From positions 206,364 through 270,363 of the forward strand of contig JAGBGX010000006.1 of the NCBI GenBank assembly GCA_017935745.1: 64,000 nucleotides of DNA. Direction: 5' to 3'. Positions 16,163-24,095 of the stretch are shown here, one piece after another (position 1 is the stretch's first letter; every line of letters begins with the position of its first letter). The notes below the pieces were generated by a model. That model saw nothing but the letters and a program-made list of their open reading frames with translations, searched no databases and was not told where the DNA came from. This DNA comes from Treponema sp. Lineage in GTDB: Bacteria > Spirochaetota > Spirochaetia > Treponematales > Treponemataceae. The translations under genes were made by a program, and so were the position numbers.

Positions 16163-16825
16163 ATGAAGGCAGTTTTCGTGTCAGCGGCAATGCTGTGCAG
16201 CCTGTGCGCCGCAGCCTTTTCTCAGGCAATCACAACAGCAGCGGATTTCTTTAAGTCTGTCAGCGACACATACGCAGGAATAAAGGACTACGAGGCTGAC
16301 ATTGACATTGCAATCGGAAAAAACAGGATGCAGGGAAAAGTAAGCTTTAAGCGTCCTGAAATGATGCGCATTGATTTTTCAGATCCGGCGGAACAGGTTG
16401 TTGTCTTCAACGGGGACGACCTGACAATCTATCTTCCCGGCTCGTCAGCGATTCTTGAGCAGAATGTCACCGGCTCCGGCGTAAATGTCGCGACTTCCCA
16501 GGGGCTTTCCCTGTTGCGCAGATATTACACCGTTGCATACGACTCAGGGCAGAATGCTGTTCCGCTTGATGACGGAAGCGATGAGCTTGTTGTAAACCTC
16601 ATTCTTTCCCGCCGTTCGGCAGCCGAGGCGTTCCGCTCAATCCTGCTTTCAGTAAATCCTGAAACAAAGCTGATACGGCGCGTGCAGGCAACGGCAACGC
16701 AAGGCACAGTCTATACCATGGACTTTTACAATTACCGGCTGAATATCAACATCAGCGACCAGCGATTCATCTACGATCCGCCGTCTTCAGCCAACAACTA
16801 CAACAACTTCCTTCTTTCGGAGTAG
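16163..16825 (+). CDS. LolA-like outer-membrane lipoprotein carrier
   Basis: A 220-residue exported protein with signal peptide MKAVFVSAAMLCSLCAAAFS. It resembles the LolA/LolB fold: LKDYEADIDI-like early strands (YAGIKDYEADIDIAIG), KVSFKRPEMMRIDF, VVFNGDDLTIYLPG and a late DFYNYRLNINISDQRF. LolA ferries lipoproteins across the periplasm. The ATG at 16163 is preferred over GTG at 16154 because GGAG then lies at a workable 9 bases. It heads a compact operon with rodZ-like, rimO, a helicase and apbE. A periplasmic chaperone fits the many lipoprotein genes nearby. Confidence 0.85.
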   Translation: MKAVFVSAAMLCSLCAAAFSQAITTAADFFKSVSDTYAGIKDYEADIDIAIGKNRMQGKVSFKRPEMMRIDFSDPAEQVVVFNGDDLTIYLPGSSAILEQNVTGSGVNVATSQGLSLLRRYYTVAYDSGQNAVPLDDGSDELVVNLILSRRSAAEAFRSILLSVNPETKLIRRVQATATQGTVYTMDFYNYRLNINISDQRFIYDPPSSANNYNNFLLSE

Positions 16826-16828
16826 GCA

Positions 16829-17944
16829 ATGGAAAGTTACGGAGAAATACTGCGGACAGCCCGTGAAGAAAAAGGCGCTTCCCTTGAGTCGATTGTCCAG
16901 GCGACCGCAATCACAAAGGAATATATTGATTCCCTTGAAAACGAGCGTGTTGAAGATTTTCCAGGAGAATCGTACTTTATCGGGTTTCTCACAAACTACT
17001 GCGAATTCCTCGGCCTTGACAAGGAACAGATTCTGAGCCTGTACCACGCAAAGAAAATTCAGGAGGCTCCTGTTCCTGTGGAGCTTTTGCAGAAAAAAAA
17101 GCCTGCGTTCCTTGTTCCCGTCATTGTGCTGGGGACGCTTCTTGTTCTGGCAGGCACAGGCATTTTCCTTTATTTTTCAGTCTTCAATATTCCGCAGAAA
17201 AAAAAGCTTCTCGCAGAAAAGCAGACTGAAAAGGAAAAGACGCATCAGTATCAGTTCACGGGAAAGCCTGAGACAAAGCGGCTGTACAAAGGCGATCAGA
17301 TTCTTGTGAAGACAAAGCAGGGCGAAGGCAACATTGTCCTCACCGTTGCAAACACGCTGCGCAATTTTTCAATCCTTACGCCGTCCGGCAGCCAGATTAT
17401 TGAGCTGAGCGAAGAGCGCGACATTGACATTGACGGCGACGGACTTGCAGACCTCATCATATATCTCAGCGATGTTTCAAATACAGACGAAGCGAACGGA
17501 GCTGAAGTGAGGATTCTGGAAAAGTCTGCTGAAAATTCCGCAGTTTCAGCTTCCGCCGGAAACACAGGAACAGAGCTTTCAGAAATTCCGTCTTCAGCAA
17601 CCATAAAGAACAATGCAAACAGAACTGTAATCCATGAGGACACGCGCGCCTATCCGTTCACGCTGAACGTTACATTCCGCGGCCCCTGCCTGTTCCGCTA
17701 TAAAAGCGACCGGCAGCCTTATGTGGAGGACTATTACAAGAGCGGAGAGCTTGTCACCATCACTTCAAACAACGGAACACGGCTGTGGATGAGCAACATC
17801 AATGCGCTGAAAATTCACGTGATTGCCGGGCTTTCTTCCTATGATCTGGAAGTCGGGCGCGCCGGGGAAGTTCAGGCAGAAGACATAAAGTGGGTCCGCG
17901 ACAATGACGGAAAATACCGTCTGGTGGTGCTTGAACTTGACTGA
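16829..17944 (+). CDS. RodZ-like protein: HTH domain, one membrane segment, periplasmic domain
   Basis: A 371-residue bitopic protein. Residues about 4-72 form an XRE/RodZ-type helix-turn-helix (YGEILRTAREEKGASLESI ... YIDSLENERVEDFPGESYF). A membrane segment follows at about 93-119. The periplasmic part has a charged linker and a C-terminal beta domain (about 265-371) like the RodZ DUF4115 region. RodZ links MreB to the elongation machinery and sets cell shape. The gene follows the lolA-like gene after 3 bases and overlaps rimO. In a spirochaete the partner could be MreB or another filament; that is not shown here. Confidence 0.85.
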   Translation: MESYGEILRTAREEKGASLESIVQATAITKEYIDSLENERVEDFPGESYFIGFLTNYCEFLGLDKEQILSLYHAKKIQEAPVPVELLQKKKPAFLVPVIVLGTLLVLAGTGIFLYFSVFNIPQKKKLLAEKQTEKEKTHQYQFTGKPETKRLYKGDQILVKTKQGEGNIVLTVANTLRNFSILTPSGSQIIELSEERDIDIDGDGLADLIIYLSDVSNTDEANGAEVRILEKSAENSAVSASAGNTGTELSEIPSSATIKNNANRTVIHEDTRAYPFTLNVTFRGPCLFRYKSDRQPYVEDYYKSGELVTITSNNGTRLWMSNINALKIHVIAGLSSYDLEVGRAGEVQAEDIKWVRDNDGKYRLVVLELD

Positions 17945-19319
17945 CAGAACCTTTTTCCTTGATCAGCACGGATGCGCAAAGAACCAGGTGGACGGAGAGC
18001 TAATCATAACGCGCCTTCTGAACATGGGCTTCACCCGGACATCTGCGCCGGAAAAAGCAGATCTTATCATTGTGAATTCCTGCGGATTCATTGAAAGCGC
18101 AAAAAAGGAAAGCCTTGCATCCGTAATGGAAGCGCGCGCAGCTTTTCCGCGGGCAAAGATTCTGCTTGCAGGATGCCTTGCTGAACGGTACGCGCAGGAC
18201 TTTACGGAGAACCTTCCCGAGGCAGACGGAATTCTCGGAAACGGAGACCTTGCGCTGACAGACTCCGCTGTGGAAGACTTGTTCAAAGGCAAACGCCCGG
18301 TGATAAAGGCTCCTCAGCGCGGCGTAGCATGCGGAGAGCGCACTGAGCTTTTGTCATTTGCAGGAAGCGCCTTTGTAAAAATAACAGAAGGCTGCGACAA
18401 CAGATGCTCGTTCTGCGCCATTCCGCTTATCCGCGGAAGACTGCGCTCAAGGAATCCTGACGAAGTGACTGCGGAAATAAAAAGCCTGCTCGGGCGCGGA
18501 ATTTTTGAAATAAACCTGATCGGGCAGGATCTCGCTTCCTACGGCTGCGGGGAAACTGACTGCGGTTTTTCCAGTCCGGACGGCAGCTCCGCGCTGTGCA
18601 GCCTGCTGAAAAAAATTTCAGCTCTGGAAGGAACATTCTGGCTCAGGCTCCTGTATATTCATCCCGACCATTTTGACAGCGGCATTCTTGACGTCATGAA
18701 AAGCGATCCCAGAATTCTGCCCTACTTTGACATTCCGTTCCAGTCAGGCGATGACTCCATTATCCGCGCCATGAACAGAAAAGGCTCGTTCAGCTCCTAT
18801 TCATCGCTCGTAAAGCGCATCCGGGAGGAAATTCCGCACAGCTGCATCAGGACAACGTTCCTTGCAGGATTTCCCGGCGAGACAGAAGAAAATGCGCAGG
18901 CCTCCGTGCAGTTCCTGAAGGAAATTGAAAGCGACTGGTCAGGCTGCTTTTGCTACAGCAGGGAGGAAGGCACGCCCGCCTTCAAAATGAAGCACCAGGT
19001 TCCCCAGAAAACTGCAAGAAAACGCGCTGAGCAGCTTGAGCGCCTTCAGTCTGAAATAACAGCACGGAGGCTTCAGGAGCGGTGCGGAAAAGTGTACGAT
19101 GTTCTTGTTGAAGAAATCATAGAAAGCACAGACAACGCTGACGAAGGGCTTGCCGTCGGACGCGCATGGTTTGAAGCGCCTGAAGTCGATGGAAGCTTTG
19201 TAATCCATTATGACCGCAGCGACAAGTCCGCAGCGCAGAACATCAGGCCCGGCAGCATTGTAAAAGTACAGGCGGCCGCTTCACTGGGAGTTGACATTGA
19301 CGGAGAGTATGCCGGATGA
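17937..19319 (+). CDS. rimO: Ribosomal protein S12 methylthiotransferase
   Basis: A 460-residue radical SAM enzyme adding a methylthio group to an Asp of ribosomal protein S12. The N-terminal cluster ligands are Cys 13 (QHGCAKNQVDGE), 49 (NSCGFIESAK) and 80 (LAGCLAERY). The radical SAM cluster is GCDNRCSFC (Cys 153, 157, 160). A C-terminal TRAM domain follows (DGSFVIHYD ... VDGEYAG). QHGCAKNQVD and NSCGFI are typical of RimO rather than MiaB. The start is taken as TTG 17937, which overlaps the rodZ-like stop by 8 bases and restores the usual N-terminus; an in-frame ATG at 17904 lies deeper in that gene. The stop overlaps the helicase start in an ATGA. Confidence 0.93.
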   Translation: MTDRTFFLDQHGCAKNQVDGELIITRLLNMGFTRTSAPEKADLIIVNSCGFIESAKKESLASVMEARAAFPRAKILLAGCLAERYAQDFTENLPEADGILGNGDLALTDSAVEDLFKGKRPVIKAPQRGVACGERTELLSFAGSAFVKITEGCDNRCSFCAIPLIRGRLRSRNPDEVTAEIKSLLGRGIFEINLIGQDLASYGCGETDCGFSSPDGSSALCSLLKKISALEGTFWLRLLYIHPDHFDSGILDVMKSDPRILPYFDIPFQSGDDSIIRAMNRKGSFSSYSSLVKRIREEIPHSCIRTTFLAGFPGETEENAQASVQFLKEIESDWSGCFCYSREEGTPAFKMKHQVPQKTARKRAEQLERLQSEITARRLQERCGKVYDVLVEEIIESTDNADEGLAVGRAWFEAPEVDGSFVIHYDRSDKSAAQNIRPGSIVKVQAAASLGVDIDGEYAG

Positions 19320-21523
19320 CAGCTGAAGAATACCTTTGCACTCTCAATGAACAGCAAAAGGAAGCCGTCATTCACCAAGGCTCTCCGCTGCTGATTCTCG
19401 CCGGAGCCGGCTCGGGGAAAACGCGCGTCATCACAACAAAAATCGCGTACCTTATTTCCGTGCTGAACTTCCGTCCCGAGTCAATTCTTGCCGTGACTTT
19501 TACAAAAAAAGCTGCGGAAGAAATGAAGGAGCGCGCCATCAGCCTTGAGCCGAAGTCTGCATATTCCCAGGTGCGGACATTCCACTCGTTCGGCGCATGG
19601 TTCCTGCGCTGCTACGCCGGGGAGTCAGACATCGGAATTCAAAGCAATTTTACGGTGTACGATGACGATGATATGGCGACGCTTATCGCAAAGGCAGTGC
19701 CGCTGCTGACACGCAAAGACGCTGCACGGTACGCGCACAAAATCGCGCTTGCAAAGGACTACGGACTGCTGCCTGAAAGCGGCGAACTGAAAAAAATTGA
19801 CAGCGATCCGTTTTTTTCTGAAGTCTACGGGAAGTACCAGTCACGCCTGAGAAAAACGGGCAACGTTGACTTCGGGGATCTGATTCTTCTGCCGTATCTG
19901 ATTCTGAAGGAAAATGAGCGCGTGCGGCAAAGCATTCATCACCGGTTCAAGGTGATTCTTGTTGACGAATACCAGGACTCGAATGTAGCGCAGTTCAATC
20001 TGCTGCAGGAGCTTTCCGGCGTAAACGAAGGCTCCGGGACATACATGTGCGCGGTCGGAGACGATGACCAGAGCATATACAAATTCCGCGGAGCCGAAGT
20101 GCAGAACATCCTTCATTTTCAAGACGAATTTCCGGGAACACAAATCATCCGCCTTGAATCAAACTACCGCTCGACTTCTGAAATTTTGCAGTGCGCTGAA
20201 AATGTTGTGCAGAACAATTCCGGGCGGCTTGGAAAGCATCTGAAGGCCGAGCGAGGCAGCGGGAAAAAGCCCGCGCTTGTGTTTCTTCCGACGCAGGATG
20301 ATGAAACAGAATTCTGCCTCAGCATTATTGCGCAGGCTCATGAAAAGGGCGTTCCGTACAGCGACTGGGCGATTCTCTACCGGACAAACGCGCAGTCACT
20401 GGGATTTGAGCACGAATTCCTTACGCAGGAAATTCCGTATGAAATCGTCGGCTCGCTGAAATTTTATGAGCGTGAGGAAGTGAAAGATGCCGTTGCCTGG
20501 CTTGCGTTCATCATCAATCAGAAAGATGAAATTTCGTTCCGGCGCATTGTCAACAAGCCTGTGCGCGGAATAGGAAATGTGACGCAGGACAGAGTCATAG
20601 ATGCAGCAGCCGGCCGTTCTTCAATTCTTGATGGAACTGAATCCATACCGCTTTCAAAAAAAGCAAAGGAAGGCATCGGAGCATTTTCAGATCTTGTGCA
20701 TAAATTCGCTTCCCTTTTGCCTGACAGCCCGGTCACTTCCGAAGCCTCTCTTCTTGCAGGGCAGGCAATCAGCGGAACCGGGGAAATGGACGCAGGCAGA
20801 AAAAAGCTGTCTGCGTTTGTGCGGGATGTCATACGGGAAAGCGGGCTTGAAGAATTTCATAAGGAGCAGGACAAGAACGACGGCTCCCAAAAAACAGAAA
20901 ACCTTGAAGAGCTCGTAAACAGCGCCGTCCTGTATCCGTACACACGGCAGGGACTTCTTGACTTCCTTGATCACATCAGCCTGGACAGAACGCTCGACCT
21001 TGAGGCAGAGCAAAACAAAACGGGAGACAAGGTCACGCTCATCACGCTCCACAATACAAAGGGGCTTGAATTTCCGCGCGTTATAATCACAGGAATGGAA
21101 GCAGGAATTTTTCCGCGGGATGGAAAATCGTCCGAGGAGCTTGAAGAAGAACGCCGCCTATTTTATGTCGGAATTACACGGGCAAAGGACGAGCTGTATT
21201 TTACTTCATGCGGCATGAGGCGGCTTTTCGGAAAGACGAGCTGCATGCCTCCAAGCATTTTCCTAAGCGAGCTTGGATCCGGCTCTGTGCGTGTGCTCGG
21301 ACAAAAGCCTGAATCCTTCCGCACAGAAAAAAGCGCCATTGAAGAAAAGTACTGCATAGGAGCTTCCGTGTATCACGATGACTACGGCAGCGGACAGATT
21401 ATACGGAGCAGCCGGAGCGCAGAAGGCGAGTATGTTGTCACCGTAAGCTTTGAAAGCTGCGGCATAAAGAAATTTCTTCCAAAGTACCAGGGAAATTCCA
21501 TCACCGTCATTTCAGATATATGA
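19316..21523 (+). CDS. UvrD/Rep/PcrA family ATP-dependent DNA helicase
   Basis: A 735-residue superfamily 1A helicase. Motifs are complete and in order: Q motif near LNEQQKEAV, Walker A AGAGSGKTRV (about 29-38), AVTFTKKAAEEM (Ia), VDEYQDSN (II), GDDDQSIYKFRGA (III), LESNYRST (IV), TLHNTKGLEFPRVI (V) and RLFYVGITRAKDEL (VI). A small C-terminal domain resembling the PcrA/UvrD tail follows (VYHDDYGSGQIIRSS). It unwinds DNA 3'-5' in repair and replication restart. Length is slightly above UvrD's usual size range for this class. Translationally coupled to rimO. Confidence 0.93.
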   Translation: MTAEEYLCTLNEQQKEAVIHQGSPLLILAGAGSGKTRVITTKIAYLISVLNFRPESILAVTFTKKAAEEMKERAISLEPKSAYSQVRTFHSFGAWFLRCYAGESDIGIQSNFTVYDDDDMATLIAKAVPLLTRKDAARYAHKIALAKDYGLLPESGELKKIDSDPFFSEVYGKYQSRLRKTGNVDFGDLILLPYLILKENERVRQSIHHRFKVILVDEYQDSNVAQFNLLQELSGVNEGSGTYMCAVGDDDQSIYKFRGAEVQNILHFQDEFPGTQIIRLESNYRSTSEILQCAENVVQNNSGRLGKHLKAERGSGKKPALVFLPTQDDETEFCLSIIAQAHEKGVPYSDWAILYRTNAQSLGFEHEFLTQEIPYEIVGSLKFYEREEVKDAVAWLAFIINQKDEISFRRIVNKPVRGIGNVTQDRVIDAAAGRSSILDGTESIPLSKKAKEGIGAFSDLVHKFASLLPDSPVTSEASLLAGQAISGTGEMDAGRKKLSAFVRDVIRESGLEEFHKEQDKNDGSQKTENLEELVNSAVLYPYTRQGLLDFLDHISLDRTLDLEAEQNKTGDKVTLITLHNTKGLEFPRVIITGMEAGIFPRDGKSSEELEEERRLFYVGITRAKDELYFTSCGMRRLFGKTSCMPPSIFLSELGSGSVRVLGQKPESFRTEKSAIEEKYCIGASVYHDDYGSGQIIRSSRSAEGEYVVTVSFESCGIKKFLPKYQGNSITVISDI

Positions 21524-21524
21524 T

Positions 21525-22556
21525 ATGAAAAAGGCAGCTTTTGCTTTCCCGGTTCTGTTTTTTTCCGCCGCTTTTTTTTCATGCAGCACAAAGGAACCTT
21601 CACGCACTGCAATACTGATGAACACAGTCTGCTCGGTCAATGCCTTTGACGAAGGAACAAAACAGCTGCATGATGAAATTTTCGGCCGTCTGCTTCAAAT
21701 CGAAAAGACATTCAGCGCAACACTTCCCGGCTCTGAGCTTTCGCGGATAAATGCCTGCGCGGGAATTGCACCTGTAGAAGCAAGCAGCGACTTTCTGACT
21801 GTTTTAAAAACTGCGCTGGCCGCCGAAGCAATTTCCGGGAATGCGTTCACGCCTGCTGCCGGGCCTTTGATCGATGCATGGGGAATAAACACAGAGCATG
21901 AAGCAGTTCCCGCAGAAAAAGAAATTGAAGATGCGCTCAGTCTCACAGACTCAGGCGATATTGAAATCAGCGGAAACCATGTCTTCCTGAAAAAGAGCGG
22001 AATGAAGCTTCATCTGGGCGGAATCGCCAAGGGGTTTGCAGCCGATGAAGTCTGCAAGATACTCAGGAACCGCGGCATACAGAGAGCTGTCATAGACTTA
22101 GGCGGAAACATTTATGTCTGGGGAAAAAAGCCCGGCGGAGCACCGTGGAGCGTGGGAATAAAGGATCCGGGAAATCCTTCCGGCAAGCCGCTGCTGAAGC
22201 TTTCCACAGGACAGGCTTCTGTTGTTACAAGCGGCGCATACGAGCGGTATTTTGAATCCGGCGGAAAACGGTATCACCATATTTTTGACATGAAGACAGG
22301 ATTTCCTGCTGAATCGGGAGCTGCCTCCGTCACAGTCATCTGCCAGTCAAGCATGACAGCCGATGCACTGTCCACCTGCTTTTTTGTTCTCGGAATAGAA
22401 AAGTCTTTTTCACTTCTTGAAAAATGCAAGGAGGAATTCAAAACAGATATTTCTGCTGTCTTTATATCCAGCAGCGGCCAGGTTTTTGCAACTTCCGACC
22501 TGACGGATTCGCTTTCCTTTGCCAGCGAAGACAGCCGCAGCATACTTTTTTTCTGA
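21525..22556 (+). CDS. apbE: FAD:protein FMN transferase (ApbE family), lipoprotein
   Basis: A 343-residue lipoprotein (lipobox FFSC, Cys about 20). ApbE enzymes transfer FMN from FAD to a Thr in exported flavoproteins such as Rnf and Nqr subunits. Family motifs are visible: MNTVCSVNAF, LHLGGIAKGFAADEV, IDLGGNIYVWG, VVTSGAYERYF, HHIFDMKTGFPAES and SMTADALSTCFFVLG. It starts one base after the helicase stop. It converges with a NusG-domain-II gene only three bases beyond its own stop, another component often found with exported flavin systems. No flavinylated target is visible in the window. Confidence 0.93.
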   Translation: MKKAAFAFPVLFFSAAFFSCSTKEPSRTAILMNTVCSVNAFDEGTKQLHDEIFGRLLQIEKTFSATLPGSELSRINACAGIAPVEASSDFLTVLKTALAAEAISGNAFTPAAGPLIDAWGINTEHEAVPAEKEIEDALSLTDSGDIEISGNHVFLKKSGMKLHLGGIAKGFAADEVCKILRNRGIQRAVIDLGGNIYVWGKKPGGAPWSVGIKDPGNPSGKPLLKLSTGQASVVTSGAYERYFESGGKRYHHIFDMKTGFPAESGAASVTVICQSSMTADALSTCFFVLGIEKSFSLLEKCKEEFKTDISAVFISSSGQVFATSDLTDSLSFASEDSRSILFF

Positions 22557-22559
22557 GAG

Positions 22560-22931
22560 TCACTGTGCAGCCGCATCAAATTCACTGTCCGCTGCTCCTT
22601 CTATGCGCAAAAAAATTCCGTTTGGAAGGCATGCAGCCCACTGCCCGTTTTTCCAGATTTCTCCGGCCGCAATGCATGTCTTGTTTTCACACGGAGAATG
22701 CACAACGCACGCCTTTCCGTTTTTTATCTGAACCGATGTCGTTCCTATCAGCCCTTCAAATTCATGCGTTCCGTCCTTTTCCAAGCTGTACACAAACTGC
22801 GAGCCGGGAGCCTGAACAAAAAGCACGGAAGGCTTTCTGCTTTCTTTCTTCAGTTGAAAAACAGAACAGAACAGAACCGCCAGAAAAAGCAAAATAAAAG
22901 CAGCATCAAAAAATTTCAGCCGTTTTTCCAT
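22560..22931 (-). CDS. NusG domain II-containing exported protein
   Basis: A 123-residue protein with one N-terminal membrane anchor (about 6-25) and an extracytoplasmic NusG domain II. The conserved cysteines and glycines are evident: VVHSPCENKTCIAAGEI, then WAACLPNGIFLRI. Such proteins accompany ApbE/FMN-binding electron-transfer systems in many anaerobes, but the role is unknown. The ATG at 22931 is chosen. A TTG six codons upstream is possible, but the -10-like TACAAA lies 6 bases before the ATG, which would make this a leaderless start. It diverges from the rhomboid-like gene and converges with apbE. Confidence 0.8.
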   Translation of the reverse strand: MEKRLKFFDAAFILLFLAVLFCSVFQLKKESRKPSVLFVQAPGSQFVYSLEKDGTHEFEGLIGTTSVQIKNGKACVVHSPCENKTCIAAGEIWKNGQWAACLPNGIFLRIEGAADSEFDAAAQ

Positions 22932-22937
22932 ATATGT

Positions 22938-22966
22938 TTTGTACAGCAACTTTCAATAAAAGTCGA
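22938..22966 (-). promoter_or_regulatory. Leaderless-type promoter of NusG-II gene
   Basis: On the minus strand TCGACT (22966-22961), 17-bp spacer, TACAAA (22943-22938), then 6 bases to the ATG at 22931. There is no Shine-Dalgarno. Confidence 0.45.
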
Positions 22967-23013
22967 GGGCTTTTGCTATAGAAAAAAAGCGCGCTTTGCT
23001 GTACAGTGTTACC

Positions 23014-23736
23014 ATGGTCAGAAAGAATTATGTAACTCCTGTCGTTGACTCGCCTGTCATCATTTTTTTTGCGGCTGTCTCAGCTGCCGTGTTTCTTCTC
23101 GATGCTCTGTTTTTCAAGGGAAGCCTTGTTGAAAAAGCGTTTGTATGCCGCGGCGCAAAGGCTGCTGTGCCGTTTGACTTTTCTTCTCCCATGGACTATA
23201 TACGGATTCTCACCTGCTGCTTCGGCTGTCTCAGCTGGGATTCATTTTTCACCAGCCTGATTTTTATACTGCTGCTCGGTCCGGCTCTGGAAGAAAAATA
23301 CGGCTCGGCAATGCTTGCCCTTATGTTTTTTATAACATCGCTTGTCGGCGGTGTTCTCACAGCGTCTCTCTCTTCCTTTAATCTTACAGGGCCGTTCGGA
23401 ATCATCTTCATGCTGATTATTCTGGCGGCACTGAGCGCCTTTATGAAAGGACAGGTTCCTGTCTCGTGGATTTTTATCTTTGTCCTGTACCTGTCGCTTG
23501 AATTCTATAAAAATTCGCCGGAGCAAAGCGCAGGGTTCTCTGAATTTCTTCAGAGCAAAATTCCCGTCTTTATTCATCTTGCAAGCGGAATTTGCGGAAG
23601 CCTCTTTGGATTCTTTGTTGCGCCAAAGAACCGGGCGCCACGGAAAAAGGCGGAGAAAAAAACATCCCAGACAGGCAGCAACGGAACTGCTTCAGGAAGC
23701 AGCGATGAAACTGTCATTGGAAATATTATTGTGTAG
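23014..23736 (+). CDS. Rhomboid-like membrane protein lacking the catalytic serine
   Basis: A 240-residue protein with about six membrane segments arranged as in rhomboids. The loop-1 pattern GPALEEKYGS (89-98) and the HLASGICGSL segment (His 188) match rhomboid landmarks. At the position of the GxSG nucleophile the sequence is GPFG (126-129), with Phe 128 in place of Ser. It should therefore lack protease activity and act, if at all, as a binding pseudoprotease. The hydrophilic tail (205-240) is Lys/Ser/Gly rich. The ATG at 23014 lacks a ribosome binding site and has TACAGT 6 bases upstream (23002-23007). A 21-bp inverted repeat follows the gene. Confidence 0.75.
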   Translation: MVRKNYVTPVVDSPVIIFFAAVSAAVFLLDALFFKGSLVEKAFVCRGAKAAVPFDFSSPMDYIRILTCCFGCLSWDSFFTSLIFILLLGPALEEKYGSAMLALMFFITSLVGGVLTASLSSFNLTGPFGIIFMLIILAALSAFMKGQVPVSWIFIFVLYLSLEFYKNSPEQSAGFSEFLQSKIPVFIHLASGICGSLFGFFVAPKNRAPRKKAEKKTSQTGSNGTASGSSDETVIGNIIV

Positions 23737-23745
23737 ACCATCTAA

Positions 23746-23789
23746 AAAACATCATTTTCCAGTTTTGAAAAACTGGAAAATGATGTTTT
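23746..23789. terminator. Long perfect inverted repeat, bidirectional terminator
   Basis: A 21-bp arm (23746-23766) pairs with 23769-23789, A-rich at one end and T-rich at the other, 9 bases after the rhomboid-like stop. This is the form expected of an efficient terminator working on both strands. Confidence 0.75.
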
Positions 23790-24050
23790 CGTCCGCGTGA
23801 GCGAACAATAAAATAAAACAGTTTGCGAAGCAAACTGTAAGTTAAAGCAAACCGTGCTATCTTAACGGCTTACTTTAAACCTTCCTTAAAATGTGACACC
23901 GCAGGAAGTTTCAACTTCCGAGGATGACACATTCGTTTGCGTTAGCAACTTGTTGCGGCGCGAACATGTAAATAAGACAGTTTGTTTTGCAAACTGTAAG
24001 TTAAAGTAAGCCGTGCTATCTTAACGGCTTACTTTAAACCTTCCTTTCAG
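23790..24050 (+). repeat. Dispersed hairpin-rich repeat (142-bp family), one partial and one full copy
   Basis: Two adjacent related copies carry the same modules as the repeats at 63621-64000: GGAAGTTTCAACTTCC, a GATGACACATTCG segment, a palindrome around ACAGTTT...AAACTGT, and a pair of complementary tracts ending the unit (ATCTTAACGG / CTTACTTTAAACC). Sequence has diverged mainly inside the palindromes by compensating changes. Together with the inverted repeat before it, this fills the 341-base gap before the phosphofructokinase gene. Confidence 0.75.
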
Positions 24051-24060
24051 AAAATCTGTC

Positions 24061-24089
24061 TTTCCTAAAAATCGTTTTTGTTGTATACT
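24061..24089 (+). promoter_or_regulatory. Leaderless-type promoter of phosphofructokinase
   Basis: TATACT (24084-24089) lies 6 bases before the ATG at 24096, with no Shine-Dalgarno. A weak -35 (TTTCCT, 24061-24066) stands 17 bp upstream of it. Confidence 0.5.
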
Positions 24090-24095
24090 TTCACC

